64,000 nt of DNA from a virus: the IMG/VR virus record IMGVR_UViG_3300032236_001727, positions 1 to 64,000 of that record; one strand, given 5' to 3'. The translations under genes and the position numbers were made by a program. A model generated the notes under the pieces. That model searched no databases. It saw only the letters and a program-made list of their open reading frames with translations, and had not been told where the DNA came from. Below are positions 15,152 to 23,082 of the stretch, in pieces (the first letter of the stretch is position 1; the number at the start of each line of letters is the position of its first letter).

Positions 15152-16249
15152 TTATTTTTCATTAGATAAAAAGATGTTACTAATTGCTTTGAAGCTAATA
15201 CTTGTATCAATTGATCTAACTACTAATCCTTCTCTGTCAGTGTTTGGATTCAGGAAAGATTTACCATCTGCTAATTTCAGTATTTCTTCTATTGTATTTG
15301 GAAAAATAAACGGTGTTAGTATTGGAACAGTATCTAAGCCGAGAGATGTGATAAAAGTAACAAAATCATCAAAAGATAATCTTTTCTGTGTATCAATATC
15401 AAATACATTGTAAAATTTTACAGTGTGTCCTTTAATCTTATAAGGATTACCTTGTATGCCTTCGCCAATTAATTCTCCTTGTAAACAAATGTTGCGATTA
15501 GTTGCTAACAATTTGTCTTTCAATTGCATCTCACGAGCAACTTTCCAGAAAGTATTTTCTTGTTTAGGTCTTTCGATACCATCTTCGCAAGTAACCATTC
15601 CCGGAACAAATTCTCCCGAATCTTTAAGTTCTAAATTTCTAGAGCATACACCAAACTCACCATTTCTTACATAAAATGTTGCAGATGATCCATCTAATTT
15701 TTCTGTTGCATAAAATGTAGTATTAGACTTTACCCATTCTGGATATTTGTTTGCTAAATTTTGCACTCGTTCTTCATCAGTTTTTTGTAAAAATGAAGGA
15801 AATAATCCTTTAACTTTACCGGCTAATTCAGCTGGTATCGGTGGTTCGTATTTTACAATCCCCAAATATTCAGTAACATCTACACCTTCAACCCATTCTT
15901 CAGAGTCAATTAAAGGATCTTTTTTGCGTATGTATAAAGAGTTAGCATCTGTTAGCGGAATAATAAGTCCTTGTGATATCTGACCTCTCAGTCTTATTGT
16001 CTTCAAACGAAATCCTTCAGTACCATCAACTAATTTCTTGTAGCTACTTTTACGCAGAAACTCAAACTCAGGTTCAATTGGTAGGAAAGAATCTATTTCG
16101 CAATAAACAACTAAGTCACCTATTTTATGGTTTACGTCTTTTGCTACTACAACTTTCCAACCATCTATGTGTGCTAATTCGATTTTATCTGCACCTTCAA
16201 TTGGTGTTAAATTGCTGATCTTTCTTATTGTTGCTAATTTTCTTTCCAT
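15152..16249 (-). CDS. RNA ligase (DraRnl/Rnl5-like)
   Basis: 365 residues. N-terminal OB-like domain (LATIRKISNLTPIEGADKI, DGWKVVVAKD, GDLVVYCEIDSFLP) followed by a nucleotidyltransferase domain: motif I EKLDGSSATFY with the adenylated Lys at about residue 183, motif III-like VKFYNVFDID, motif IV REGLVVRS, motif V SFKAIS. This order matches the Deinococcus-type RNA ligases that seal nicked RNA. In a phage it probably repairs cut tRNA or rRNA. Two bases from the next gene downstream of 16251. Confidence 0.85.
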   Translation of the reverse strand: MERKLATIRKISNLTPIEGADKIELAHIDGWKVVVAKDVNHKIGDLVVYCEIDSFLPIEPEFEFLRKSSYKKLVDGTEGFRLKTIRLRGQISQGLIIPLTDANSLYIRKKDPLIDSEEWVEGVDVTEYLGIVKYEPPIPAELAGKVKGLFPSFLQKTDEERVQNLANKYPEWVKSNTTFYATEKLDGSSATFYVRNGEFGVCSRNLELKDSGEFVPGMVTCEDGIERPKQENTFWKVAREMQLKDKLLATNRNICLQGELIGEGIQGNPYKIKGHTVKFYNVFDIDTQKRLSFDDFVTFITSLGLDTVPILTPFIFPNTIEEILKLADGKSFLNPNTDREGLVVRSIDTSISFKAISNIFLSNEK

Positions 16250-16250
16250 A

Positions 16251-16667
16251 TTATTTTTGTTTTGCTATTTCAATTAATTTTCTCAGACACGCTAGTTCGG
16301 CTTGCTCATAGGTATCACATTGACCACTGCCGTCTTTAGGTATAGACGGATTTAATTCATCTTTACATATATACCAACCATATTTTTTTAAATTCCCACC
16401 ATTTTTATTAGAAGCTTCGATAGCTCCTTGTGGGTATCTACTTATTGCATAGTGGGCGTTATGTTTCTCTCTAAACCATTTGAAAGCCTGTGAGTATAGT
16501 GGAGCTGATATAAACTCTTGAGTTTCGTGACTTCTAAAGGTATGTGTAAAGAAAAACATTTCTTTAGTTTCTAACTCACCATTTAAGTAAGTAGTTAAAC
16601 ACTCTTCATTAAAGCCTAAGTCTCTTAAAGCTTTTGCTTCTTCGTATGGTACAAATAGTTTTTCCAT
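16251..16667 (-). CDS. Conserved Bacteroidota-phage protein (138 aa)
   Basis: Pattern FVPYEEAKALRDLGFNEECL, ISAPLYSQAFKWFREKHN.HYAIS, YEQAELACLRKLIEI. I recognise this from many hypothetical proteins of Bacteroidota and their phages. Function unknown. Same transcription unit as the RNA ligase. Confidence 0.75.
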   Translation of the reverse strand: MEKLFVPYEEAKALRDLGFNEECLTTYLNGELETKEMFFFTHTFRSHETQEFISAPLYSQAFKWFREKHNAHYAISRYPQGAIEASNKNGGNLKKYGWYICKDELNPSIPKDGSGQCDTYEQAELACLRKLIEIAKQK

Positions 16668-16702
16668 GTTATTTTTGCTTTACGTATTTTTGTAGTGTTT
16701 CA

Positions 16703-16921
16703 TTAACCTTTTTCCTTATTTCCAGTTCTTTTGGTTTTAAGTACTTTACAATTTTTATCAAACCATTCTTTTGCAGTAGGTCGATTGCTATTATAACCAA
16801 CCCCAGACTCTTTAAATAAAGCATCACACCCACTTTTGCTAAAACCTATAAAAGTATATGTACTACCATGAAGTAATACTTTAGTTTCTATAAAATTTTC
16901 AATTTTTTTCATGCTATCCAT
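16703..16921 (-). CDS. Small hypothetical protein (72 aa)
   Basis: The start at 16921 (MDSMKKIENFIETKVLLHG) overlaps the upstream stop by only 8 bases; the longest frame would overlap by 62. Beta-rich core STYTFIGFSKSGCDALF and a basic tail. Not recognised. Confidence 0.5.
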   Translation of the reverse strand: MDSMKKIENFIETKVLLHGSTYTFIGFSKSGCDALFKESGVGYNSNRPTAKEWFDKNCKVLKTKRTGNKEKG

Positions 16922-17216
16922 TACTAAATTTTTTAGTATTTTTTTCTCTAATGAAGTTAAAGATTTTTTCTTCAATCTCTAATTCTGTCATATTCCTAGT
17001 TTTTTTTAGTATTTCTTTTTCCAAATTTGGTATGTCTGTATAGAAATCTTTATCTACTTCTTTATCAACGTAATCAAGTATTTCAGGTAGAGCTTCTTTT
17101 ATACCTTGTTTAATAGCGTTTTGCATATTACCATAAGTGTAATCTAAAGAACTGCCATTAGAATCAGTTTTCCAATCGTTGTCTTCAATTATTTTATTTA
17201 TGTCTAGTTTTTCCAT
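16914..17216 (-). CDS. Hypothetical acidic protein (100 aa)
   Basis: Helical, acidic; MEKLDINKIIEDNDWKTDS, MQNAIKQGIKEALPEILDYVD, MTELEIEEKIFNFI. Not recognised. Three bases separate it from the family A gene upstream, so they form an operon. Confidence 0.6.
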   Translation of the reverse strand: MEKLDINKIIEDNDWKTDSNGSSLDYTYGNMQNAIKQGIKEALPEILDYVDKEVDKDFYTDIPNLEKEILKKTRNMTELEIEEKIFNFIREKNTKKFSNG

Positions 17217-17219
17217 AAT

Positions 17220-18137
17220 TTATTCATTTACAGGAAGGTTATTAATGTCTAGTTTCATGTGGTATGACCATGTACTACATGTACTATATTCACCAGATTT
17301 TCTACCCACGTTATAGAACCCTCCTTTACCATTGGCATATCTTAGATTCCAACCCTCGGATGTACCACCCCTAACCAAACAAGGCGTCCCATCAGGATAT
17401 ACTTCTACATTTTTTCCAAATATCTCATCAAAAACAATATTCTGAGAAGGTGTACAAGCTTTTCTCATTTCTTGATAGAATTCTTCTGATATGTTTATTT
17501 CATTGCCTAACACAATGTCTTTAGACCATTTATTGACAAGATCTTCTTTCCATGATGGACAAGCAATGTTGATTACTCTTTGAGCATTTGATGGCGATAT
17601 TTTTCTTTCTTTCATTTCTTTTTGTTTTAAAACGTATTTAATAAATTGTTCTGTTGTTATTTCTTGGTATCCTCTACATGTTAAAGAATCAGTCCACGTA
17701 GTTGCGAAGTAATACGAGTCATCCAGCCAATGAGAAGAGATCACAGAAAAACCAATTAAAAGTAGATGTCCTTTATAATTTTCAGAACAAACCGATTTTC
17801 TCCAATTTTCCAAAATTTCTTGATTCTCTTTTGTAATAACACAATACCATTTTTCAGGCAGCTTGTAATTATTAACAATCTTATCCCATTGTTCAAGAGT
17901 TAATTTTACTGTACCTTCTTCAAATTGAGATATTCTGCTGCACATATTAGTACCTTGGTTTTCAGTTGTATTTTCTGTACCATAATAAGAACCTACAGAA
18001 TCACCTGTCCAATTATCCCCTGTTTCGCCACCATTCTTTTCAGCATAAGTATTCAACCACTTCATGTAGTTTTTCCATGTAGTGTTAGTCTCATAATCTG
18101 CAGGACATTTAATTGCAAAGTGTTTAGGTAGTTTCAT
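17220..18137 (-). CDS. Paralogous family A protein with module B
   Basis: 305 residues. Family A domain at residues about 1-95 (LPKHFAIKCPADYETNTTW, YMKWLNTYAEKNGG, WTGDSVGSYYGTE, LTLEQWDKIVN). A middle segment of about 80 residues (WYCVITKENQEILENWRKS) is followed by module B (ISPSNAQRVINIACPSWK, EEFYQEMRKACT, FDEIFG) as in the gene at 2977, and a beta-rich end. Function unknown. Overlaps the upstream gene by 14 bases. Confidence 0.75.
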   Translation of the reverse strand: MKLPKHFAIKCPADYETNTTWKNYMKWLNTYAEKNGGETGDNWTGDSVGSYYGTENTTENQGTNMCSRISQFEEGTVKLTLEQWDKIVNNYKLPEKWYCVITKENQEILENWRKSVCSENYKGHLLLIGFSVISSHWLDDSYYFATTWTDSLTCRGYQEITTEQFIKYVLKQKEMKERKISPSNAQRVINIACPSWKEDLVNKWSKDIVLGNEINISEEFYQEMRKACTPSQNIVFDEIFGKNVEVYPDGTPCLVRGGTSEGWNLRYANGKGGFYNVGRKSGEYSTCSTWSYHMKLDINNLPVNE

Positions 18138-18519
18138 TCTTTATTTTTTTAATGATTAAATTTTTAAGTTCCTGCTCAACTTGTTCTTTATTCTTAAAAC
18201 AGTGACCAACGCCCATCTTCCCCCAATTATCAATAAAATGCTTATGTATTTCTGATTGAACAAAAGTCTTATCTTTTGGTTTCTGATATTTAGGATTCGT
18301 CACAAATACTTCTGATCTTGATAATTGAAAGTTTGATTCCTTCAATAGTTTTTGGAGCATACGGTATCTTATGTTTAGTAACTTTGTAAATTTATCCCAA
18401 GCTGAGTCTGTTTCAGCAAGTATAAATAACAAGCCATCTTCAAAAGAAGATAAGTTTGCTTCTTTATTTCTAACCATATCAACCATTCTAGCTATTTCAT
18501 CAAAGTCTTTTTGTCTCAT
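18124..18519 (-). CDS. Hypothetical protein (131 aa)
   Basis: Not recognised. Helical, with MRQKDFDEIARMVDMVRNK at the start and a lysine-rich end. Contains FVQSEIHKHFIDNWGKMGVGHCF in the middle. Overlaps the family A gene downstream and the small membrane gene upstream, so it is part of the 16.2-19.0 kb operon. Confidence 0.55.
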   Translation of the reverse strand: MRQKDFDEIARMVDMVRNKEANLSSFEDGLLFILAETDSAWDKFTKLLNIRYRMLQKLLKESNFQLSRSEVFVTNPKYQKPKDKTFVQSEIHKHFIDNWGKMGVGHCFKNKEQVEQELKNLIIKKIKNETT

Positions 18520-18736
18520 TGTTATAATTTTCTCGCCTTAGTATTATCCAAAGCTCTATGTTAATTAATATAAGATTCAAAGTAAGGCATATACAGCTAG
18601 AAGATCTTTTGTCTTTAGGAAAGCTGTAATATATACCCGGTCCTAAATAAAAACTAGCACATTCCAAACTATTGTCATAGAATGTATCGTAGGTTAGTTG
18701 TAGCCTCCCACCCTCAGGCTCAAAGTATTTCTTCAT
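18500..18736 (-). CDS. Small protein with C-terminal membrane helix (78 aa)
   Basis: The start at 18736 (MKKYFEPEGGRLQLTYD) gives the least overlap with the upstream gene. A hydrophobic stretch near the C-terminus (CICLTLNLILINIELWIIL) is followed by a basic tail (RRENYNNETKRL), as in tail-anchored proteins. Function unknown. Confidence 0.45.
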   Translation of the reverse strand: MKKYFEPEGGRLQLTYDTFYDNSLECASFYLGPGIYYSFPKDKRSSSCICLTLNLILINIELWIILRRENYNNETKRL

Positions 18737-18998
18737 CTGTTTCGTATGTTTTAATGTAATATTCATCTCCAAAACCAAAATTGACTATTGCTGCATTATA
18801 CATTCCTTCTTCAAAAGCAGTTTCAATTTGTTCTTTTTCTTTTGGAAGAAGTGATTTAGCTTTATCTATTACAACTTCCAAAGAACATTGAAAATCCTTT
18901 CTTGTTTCTTCAGTAATAAAACCATTAGCTTCGTCTTTAAATACACCCTCATGTTCTTTTTCCAGATATTCTATTAATTCCTGTAACGCTGTTTTCAT
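18720..18998 (-). CDS. Small acidic helical protein (92 aa)
   Basis: MKTALQELIEYLEKEHEG, CSLEVVIDKAKSLLPKEKEQIETAFEEGMYNA, ending YYIKTYETDEEIL. The 'ALLPKEKEQIxxAFxxG' segment is common in small phage proteins of unknown function. Its ATG overlaps the TGA of the upstream microprotein. Confidence 0.65.
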   Translation of the reverse strand: MKTALQELIEYLEKEHEGVFKDEANGFITEETRKDFQCSLEVVIDKAKSLLPKEKEQIETAFEEGMYNAAIVNFGFGDEYYIKTYETDEEIL

Positions 18999-19075
18999 TT
19001 TCTTTTAATGTTTTGTACAATTATGTCTATTACAACTATAATCGTTATTCCTAAAATTATGCCTATTATTTCCAT
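18995..19075 (-). CDS. Membrane microprotein (26 aa)
   Basis: ATG at 19075, TGA at 18995-18997 overlapping the next ATG. Product starts MEIIGIILGITIIVVIDII and ends in a basic tail, a single membrane helix. The overlap and position in an operon support it. Confidence 0.45.
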   Translation of the reverse strand: MEIIGIILGITIIVVIDIIVQNIKRK

Positions 19076-19076
19076 T

Positions 19077-19322
19077 TTAATTTTTGCATGTTATTTTGTT
19101 TTCAATTAAATTTTCTCCAATTTGCTTTAAGCGTGTTGCTTCATCAGAATTTAGCCAATTTTCAGGGAAATAAGTATTAACTTTTATTGTCCTTGTTGTT
19201 TTATAAGCTATTATGCCTTCTTTCCTTTTCTTATTTTTTGGAAACAAACTACAATATTTTATATTGTTTACTGCTCCCAAACTCAAATACTTAATAATCC
19301 AAAATATGTTTTTGTTTTTCAT
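19077..19322 (-). CDS. Small basic protein (81 aa)
   Basis: Not recognised. Lysine-rich with IAYKTTRTIKVNTYFPENW and a C-terminal helix. One base separates it from the microprotein downstream, and its ATG is adjacent to the stop of the SET-domain gene. Confidence 0.5.
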   Translation of the reverse strand: MKNKNIFWIIKYLSLGAVNNIKYCSLFPKNKKRKEGIIAYKTTRTIKVNTYFPENWLNSDEATRLKQIGENLIENKITCKN

Positions 19323-19729
19323 TATTTTATATTTTTTATTGTTTTAAAAGCTTCCCAGTACTGTTTTCCATAAGGACAAAATATTTCATTACCAGCATTT
19401 ATATTTCTTGTAGCATATAATATTATCTGACTGTCAGCGTTTGCTATTCTTGAATTGTTGCGTTTGGTTGTTTTTATAGGTCCACAACAATCATTTGCAT
19501 ATTTAGCATAACATTTGGATTCATAAGTATTTAAAACATATCCATTTTCTAAATCAATAGAATATAATGATTCTTCATATGGTATTTTATCTTCTTTAAC
19601 TTTTCGTCCTGTGAATCTACTTATAACGTCTCCTTTCTTTATATTAATGTTAGTATAAAGACCATCTCCTATTATTTGAGACTTTTTAACTTCTAAATGT
19701 TTTTGATTTATCATTGAACTTTTATTCAT
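19322..19729 (-). CDS. SET-domain protein
   Basis: About 135 residues from the ATG at 19729 (MNKSSMINQ); 19744 and 19714 are alternative starts. SET-domain signatures in order: GDGLYTNINIKKGDVISRFTG, YAKYANDCCG followed by NNSRI (the NH-type pseudoknot strand) and ATRNINAGNEIFCPYGKQYW. SET proteins transfer methyl groups from S-adenosylmethionine to protein lysines. At this length it is a minimal SET like the chlorella virus enzyme. The substrate is unknown; a host protein target is possible. Confidence 0.75.
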   Translation of the reverse strand: MNKSSMINQKHLEVKKSQIIGDGLYTNINIKKGDVISRFTGRKVKEDKIPYEESLYSIDLENGYVLNTYESKCYAKYANDCCGPIKTTKRNNSRIANADSQIILYATRNINAGNEIFCPYGKQYWEAFKTIKNIK

Positions 19730-20108
19730 ATTTTCCAGACTCAATCTTTTCTCTTATCATATCAACAAACCTAATTCCGCTGGGTGTGATACCGTTTTCG
19801 TTCCACATATAATCTTGATCATGTAATCTTTGAATATTGTGGAGGAATGTTTGTCCTAATTCTTGTAATGATAGAGGTAATAGAAGAAAAACATCGTCAT
19901 TAGACACTGATGAATCCTCAAATTCACTATCTAATTCTTTAGATAATTTTTTATCTTCAATAAACCTTCCTATAGCACAACATTTTCCATTACTTTCATT
20001 GTAATATTCACAAGAAAATACACCAGTGCTACGTCTATTAGTATCTTCAGAATAATACTTTACAGTGTCATTGAGAAAGTCAATTTGTTTTTCTTTTATA
20101 CTTTTCAT
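19722..20108 (-). CDS. Conserved phage protein (128 aa)
   Basis: Pattern SCEYYNESNGKCCAIGRFIEDK, LPLSLQELGQTFLHNIQRLHD, W...GITPSGIRFVDMI. This layout is familiar from hypothetical proteins of many phages. Function unknown. First gene after the promoter at 20129-20159, followed by the SET gene with a short overlap. Confidence 0.7.
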   Translation of the reverse strand: MKSIKEKQIDFLNDTVKYYSEDTNRRSTGVFSCEYYNESNGKCCAIGRFIEDKKLSKELDSEFEDSSVSNDDVFLLLPLSLQELGQTFLHNIQRLHDQDYMWNENGITPSGIRFVDMIREKIESGKYE

Positions 20109-20128
20109 TTTTACTTATTTTTATAATG

Positions 20129-20159
20129 TAAATATACGAAAAGTATTTTTAAAAGCCAA
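20129..20159 (-). promoter_or_regulatory. Bacteroidota-type phage promoter (TATATTTA variant)
   Basis: TTGGC at 20155-20159, 18-nt spacer, TATATTTA at 20129-20136. Drives the SET-domain operon. Confidence 0.8.
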
Positions 20160-20162
20160 ATT

Positions 20163-20399
20163 TTATTGCGAAGGAGGATTTTCAGATTTTTTAGAAAAGA
20201 AAAATCCAAGTTTATCTACACAAGTTGCACCTATGCAAGAACAAACTATTAAAGTTATTGAGTTAACTACTTCTGGTGATGGGGATGTTTTTAGATAAAG
20301 TGAACTACACAAAAATATGGTTCCTATAAAAGCTATTATTCTTTTTGTAGATTGAGTACCTGACTCATCTTGTAGCATAGATTTGATAAATTCTTTCAT
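20163..20399 (-). CDS. Two-helix membrane protein, holin candidate
   Basis: The start at 20399 (MKEFIKSMLQDESGTQSTKR) gives 78 residues. Two membrane helices (about residues 21-37 and 43-62) with a short turn and a charged C-terminus match the small 2TM holin-like proteins of Bacteroidota phages, whose N-terminus typically reads 'ssKRii'. The lysozyme gene at 22569 lies 2.2 kb upstream in the same direction. Holin role is inference. Confidence 0.55.
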   Translation of the reverse strand: MKEFIKSMLQDESGTQSTKRIIAFIGTIFLCSSLYLKTSPSPEVVNSITLIVCSCIGATCVDKLGFFFSKKSENPPSQ

Positions 20400-20430
20400 T
20401 TTATTATAAATATTATGAAAGAGTAGCAAA

Positions 20431-20622
20431 CTATATTATATTAGCGTATTTTTGTGGGTATTCTGTAGTTCCCACATTGGGTATTTTGGTTCCATCTTTT
20501 TCTGCAGTGACCCAAAATGATAATGGATTATCACTATAAACACTTGCTATAACACATTTATATTCATGGTTCAAAAATCTTACATTGACTTTATCACCTA
20601 TGTTGTGTTTTTGATGTTTCAT
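20431..20622 (-). CDS. Small barrel protein (63 aa)
   Basis: MKHQKHNIGDKVNVRFLNHEY and VIASVYSDNPLSFWVTAEKDG look like a small SH3-like barrel. Not recognised further. The ~150 bases between its start and the tRNA-Leu gene hold no reading frame or promoter that I can support. Confidence 0.5.
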   Translation of the reverse strand: MKHQKHNIGDKVNVRFLNHEYKCVIASVYSDNPLSFWVTAEKDGTKIPNVGTTEYPQKYANII

Positions 20623-20830
20623 TAAATAGTGGTGTTTAGTTGTTAAAAAATAAATGAGGAATTGCTTTCAGGATTGAATTAATATTTCGCGTACATTGGT
20701 AATTACTCCAACAGTTATTTTATTAACTACCAACTCAATGGTACTATCCTCATTTAACCTTGGTGTCAATCATAGTTTGGTACCGGGAGCGGGAATCGAA
20801 CCCGCACGGCCTTTTGGGCCAAGAGATTTT

Positions 20831-21513
20831 CTTACTACTATAGTTTTCACTACCACTGAACGTGTTTGTAGTCTGGACTATACCTTCACCATACTTTCGT
20901 TTAGGTGTTCCGTGTCTAGTCTCTACACCTTCTTCATTTCTGAAGCTTGGCTCGGTATTACCATTTTAAAGGCTTCACCGAATTTACGGAATTCTACTCC
21001 TTAAATTTCTCTAAGGGCACTCAAATTTTGTTTGTTCCTACCAGCATAAGTAGTTGTTTGTGAATGGCAATTAGGGCATAAAAATCTTAAATTTTCTATT
21101 CTATGGTCCCCATTGATTCCATTTATATGATCTAGATGAAGTGAAATACTCATATTATTCCATTCATTTATACCACATATAGAACACTTATATTCAATTA
21201 AACCATTTTTAATTATTTCTTTTCTTACTGAACATCTAGAAGCATAATCTTCTATATGTGTTATACGCTTACTAATATTTTTATTTAATCCCTTTCCTGA
21301 TTGGTTGGGTTTATAACAATCATATTTTAAAGCATATTTTTTGAAAGAATTAAAATGTAAATTTAATTTAGCAGCAGCTCTAGCCATAGAAGGCTCAGTG
21401 TTGCATACTTCTATAAAGTATTCTTTACTTATGCTAGTTATTTTTTTCATATCTATCAGTTTTATGTATTTACCCATAAATATGAAAAAATTTCAAAGAA
21501 CTAAAACTCTCTC
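20831..21513 (-). ncRNA. Group I intron with HNH gene
   Basis: 683 nt. The splice site follows U, and an internal GAGTT can pair with exon GACTT to form P1 with the conserved U-G pair. Core elements of group I introns are readable downstream of the open frame: AAATTCGGTGAAGCC and GGTAATACCGAGCC (P/Q region, about 20950-20995), GTGTAGAGACTAGACAC (R, about 20912-20930) and GGTATAGTCC (S, about 20875-20886). The intron ends in G before the 3' exon. This pattern fits the IC3-like class of cyanobacterial trnL introns. Confidence 0.9.
21001..21477 (-). CDS. Intron-encoded HNH homing endonuclease
   Basis: 158 residues, inside the tRNA-Leu intron, starting 36 nt after the 5' splice site. N-terminal helix-turn-helix-like region (ARAAAKLNLHFNSFKKYALKY, QSGKGLNK) and an HNH domain: CSICG, LHLDHINGINGDHRIENLRFLCPNCHSQT with intact His-Asp-His and two CxxC zinc pairs. 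It probably cuts intron-less tRNA-Leu genes so the intron spreads. The N-terminal domain is shared with the gene at 29042. Confidence 0.9.
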   Translation of the reverse strand: MGKYIKLIDMKKITSISKEYFIEVCNTEPSMARAAAKLNLHFNSFKKYALKYDCYKPNQSGKGLNKNISKRITHIEDYASRCSVRKEIIKNGLIEYKCSICGINEWNNMSISLHLDHINGINGDHRIENLRFLCPNCHSQTTTYAGRNKQNLSALREI

Positions 21514-21590
21514 AAGTCTCTCATGTCTACCTTTTCATCACCCCGGCATAAAAAAGATGCTGCAGTCATCTTTTTCTCGTTTTCTGTGTT

Positions 21591-21884
21591 TTATTCTATC
21601 TCATAATATAAAGCATCTTCAAGTAGTTCTTCTGAGAGATGGTTTATATATTTATTAAGTTGGCTTATGAAATCATATCCTATTTCTTCTAATTCAGAAA
21701 TCAAAGCTTCATAATCTGAAAACTTTTTTTCATATTGAGATAAATTCTCATCTTCTGATACTATCCAACAAAACAAACTAAATAGTTCAATGTCGATCAT
21801 GGCGTTTTCTGATGTGAAGCATCGCATAAACCCCGTGTGGTCTTTGTCAGACATTATGTGCTCGTAATTTGTTATTATAACCAT
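21591..21884 (-). CDS. Hypothetical acidic protein (97 aa)
   Basis: Not recognised. Acidic helical C-terminus (SDYEALISELEEIGYDFISQ, LSEELLEDALYYEIE). Driven by the promoter at 21906-21936; its transcript would run on into the tRNA-Leu gene 44 bases downstream. Confidence 0.55.
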   Translation of the reverse strand: MVIITNYEHIMSDKDHTGFMRCFTSENAMIDIELFSLFCWIVSEDENLSQYEKKFSDYEALISELEEIGYDFISQLNKYINHLSEELLEDALYYEIE

Positions 21885-21905
21885 TTACTTAATTTTCTTA
21901 TAGTG

Positions 21906-21936
21906 TAAATATACGAAAGATTTTTTAAAAAGCCAA
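21906..21936 (-). promoter_or_regulatory. Bacteroidota-type phage promoter (TATATTTA variant)
   Basis: TTGGC at 21932-21936, 18-nt spacer, TATATTTA at 21906-21913. Probably drives the 97-residue gene and the intron-containing tRNA. Confidence 0.8.
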
Positions 21937-21942
21937 ATTTTT

Positions 21943-22554
21943 TTAATTATTTAGATGCTTATTGAAAATCTTTTTCACATCATTTATACCTAATTCAATA
22001 GATAATCGTTTATTTGGTTCTTCAAATTTTTTATCAATATCCATTGAATCTACTATACAATAATACATTTCATTAGCATTATTTCCTAAGAAATATATTT
22101 CAGAATACTGTATGTTTTCAGATTGATATAATCGTTTTAATAAACTATTAGGCATATCCTTTATTACTTTATATGTTTGTCCATTCTTTTGAATGTCTAT
22201 AAGCATATCTACATATGGGCCATCTATTTTTATACTATTGTATTTCTGGTATATTTCTAAATCTTCATCAATAGTAGAGGCATATAGCAGTTTTGTAAAC
22301 ATTTCACTACCTGGTTTGGGAATTCCTCCACCGTTTGAAGCTCTCAATATTAGCACCTTATCGGCACCCGAATCTTGTAATAGTTGTTCTATTATTCTAT
22401 ATATTTGAGATAAGTCTTGTAAATTGTTAGATAATTTTTCAAGATGTTTTTTTCTTGTTTTTTCTCTAAAATGATTTATAATTTTTACAAATCCAGCTCC
22501 TCCTAAAAAATTCAATATAGCTACAATTATATTACTTACAGGGAGTATATTCAT
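21943..22554 (-). CDS. Membrane-anchored GAF-like protein
   Basis: 203 residues. A hydrophobic N-terminus (about residues 5-25) is followed by a basic and coiled-coil stretch (REKTRKKHLEKLSNNLQDLSQIYRIIEQLLQ) and a domain beginning ADKVLILRASNGGG. I recognise the 'RvLlLrasNGGGiPkpGs' phrase from phage proteins with a GAF-like fold and one membrane anchor. Next to the lysozyme; the role in lysis is unproven. Confidence 0.55.
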   Translation of the reverse strand: MNILPVSNIIVAILNFLGGAGFVKIINHFREKTRKKHLEKLSNNLQDLSQIYRIIEQLLQDSGADKVLILRASNGGGIPKPGSEMFTKLLYASTIDEDLEIYQKYNSIKIDGPYVDMLIDIQKNGQTYKVIKDMPNSLLKRLYQSENIQYSEIYFLGNNANEMYYCIVDSMDIDKKFEEPNKRLSIELGINDVKKIFNKHLNN

Positions 22555-22568
22555 CTTATTTTCTCTTA

Positions 22569-23030
22569 TTACATAGGTTTAAAATACAAATCTGCTTCAG
22601 CCTTTCTTCTGCGAACAAGACCAGGAATTATTTCTTTTCCAGCATATACCCATTTAGCAAATTGGTTTCTTATGTCTGGGTTATTTGGGTTTGTGTTTAC
22701 TTCTTTAAGTAATGTGCTGTATAATAAAGACATTATTCCAAGATTATATGCAAAACACATCAAAGCATCAAATTGATTTTGATTTATTTGAGTTTTTATC
22801 ATATCTGAAACTGATTTGGCTCTTGGGGCTATGTCGGCCATAAACAATTGTTCAGCTTGTTGTTCTGTTATAATGTCTCCTGATTTCACTTTTTGCCCAT
22901 TAGGCATAATGAGAGAACCATATCCAATTGTCCATATTCCTACAGAATCTTGATATGATTTTAATTTGTCTCCCTCAAATTCTTTAATTAAATCTATACC
23001 AGCTTTACCTATTTGTGTAATTTTTTCCAT
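22569..23030 (-). CDS. GH24 lysozyme (endolysin)
   Basis: About 153 residues from the ATG at 23030 (MEKITQIGKAGIDLIKE); 23039 is an alternative. T4-lysozyme-type catalytic triad: Glu in IKEFEG, Asp in SYQDSVGI and Thr in WTIGYG, then QNQFDALMCFAYNLG and the C-terminal RRRKAEADLY. It cuts the MurNAc-GlcNAc bond of peptidoglycan. No signal peptide, so it needs a holin for export. Confidence 0.92.
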   Translation of the reverse strand: MEKITQIGKAGIDLIKEFEGDKLKSYQDSVGIWTIGYGSLIMPNGQKVKSGDIITEQQAEQLFMADIAPRAKSVSDMIKTQINQNQFDALMCFAYNLGIMSLLYSTLLKEVNTNPNNPDIRNQFAKWVYAGKEIIPGLVRRRKAEADLYFKPM

Positions 23031-23082
23031 AGAAAACATATATTATAACAATACATATGTTCCCTATTTGAAAAATACATTA

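Larger units (their letters stand above)
20778..21547 (-). tRNA. tRNA-Leu(UAA), interrupted by group I intron
   Basis: 5' exon 21514-21547 ends ..AGAGACTT and 3' exon 20778-20830 begins AAAATCTCT. Splicing rebuilds the anticodon arm AGAGA-CTTAAAA-TCTCT with anticodon UAA. The acceptor stem GCCGGGG pairs with TCCCGGT, the variable arm is long (GGCCCAAAAGGCC), the T-arm is GCGGG-TTCGATT-CCCGC and CCA is encoded (20778-20780). The intron sits between U34 and A35, the classic position of trnL(UAA) group I introns. Confidence 0.92.
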
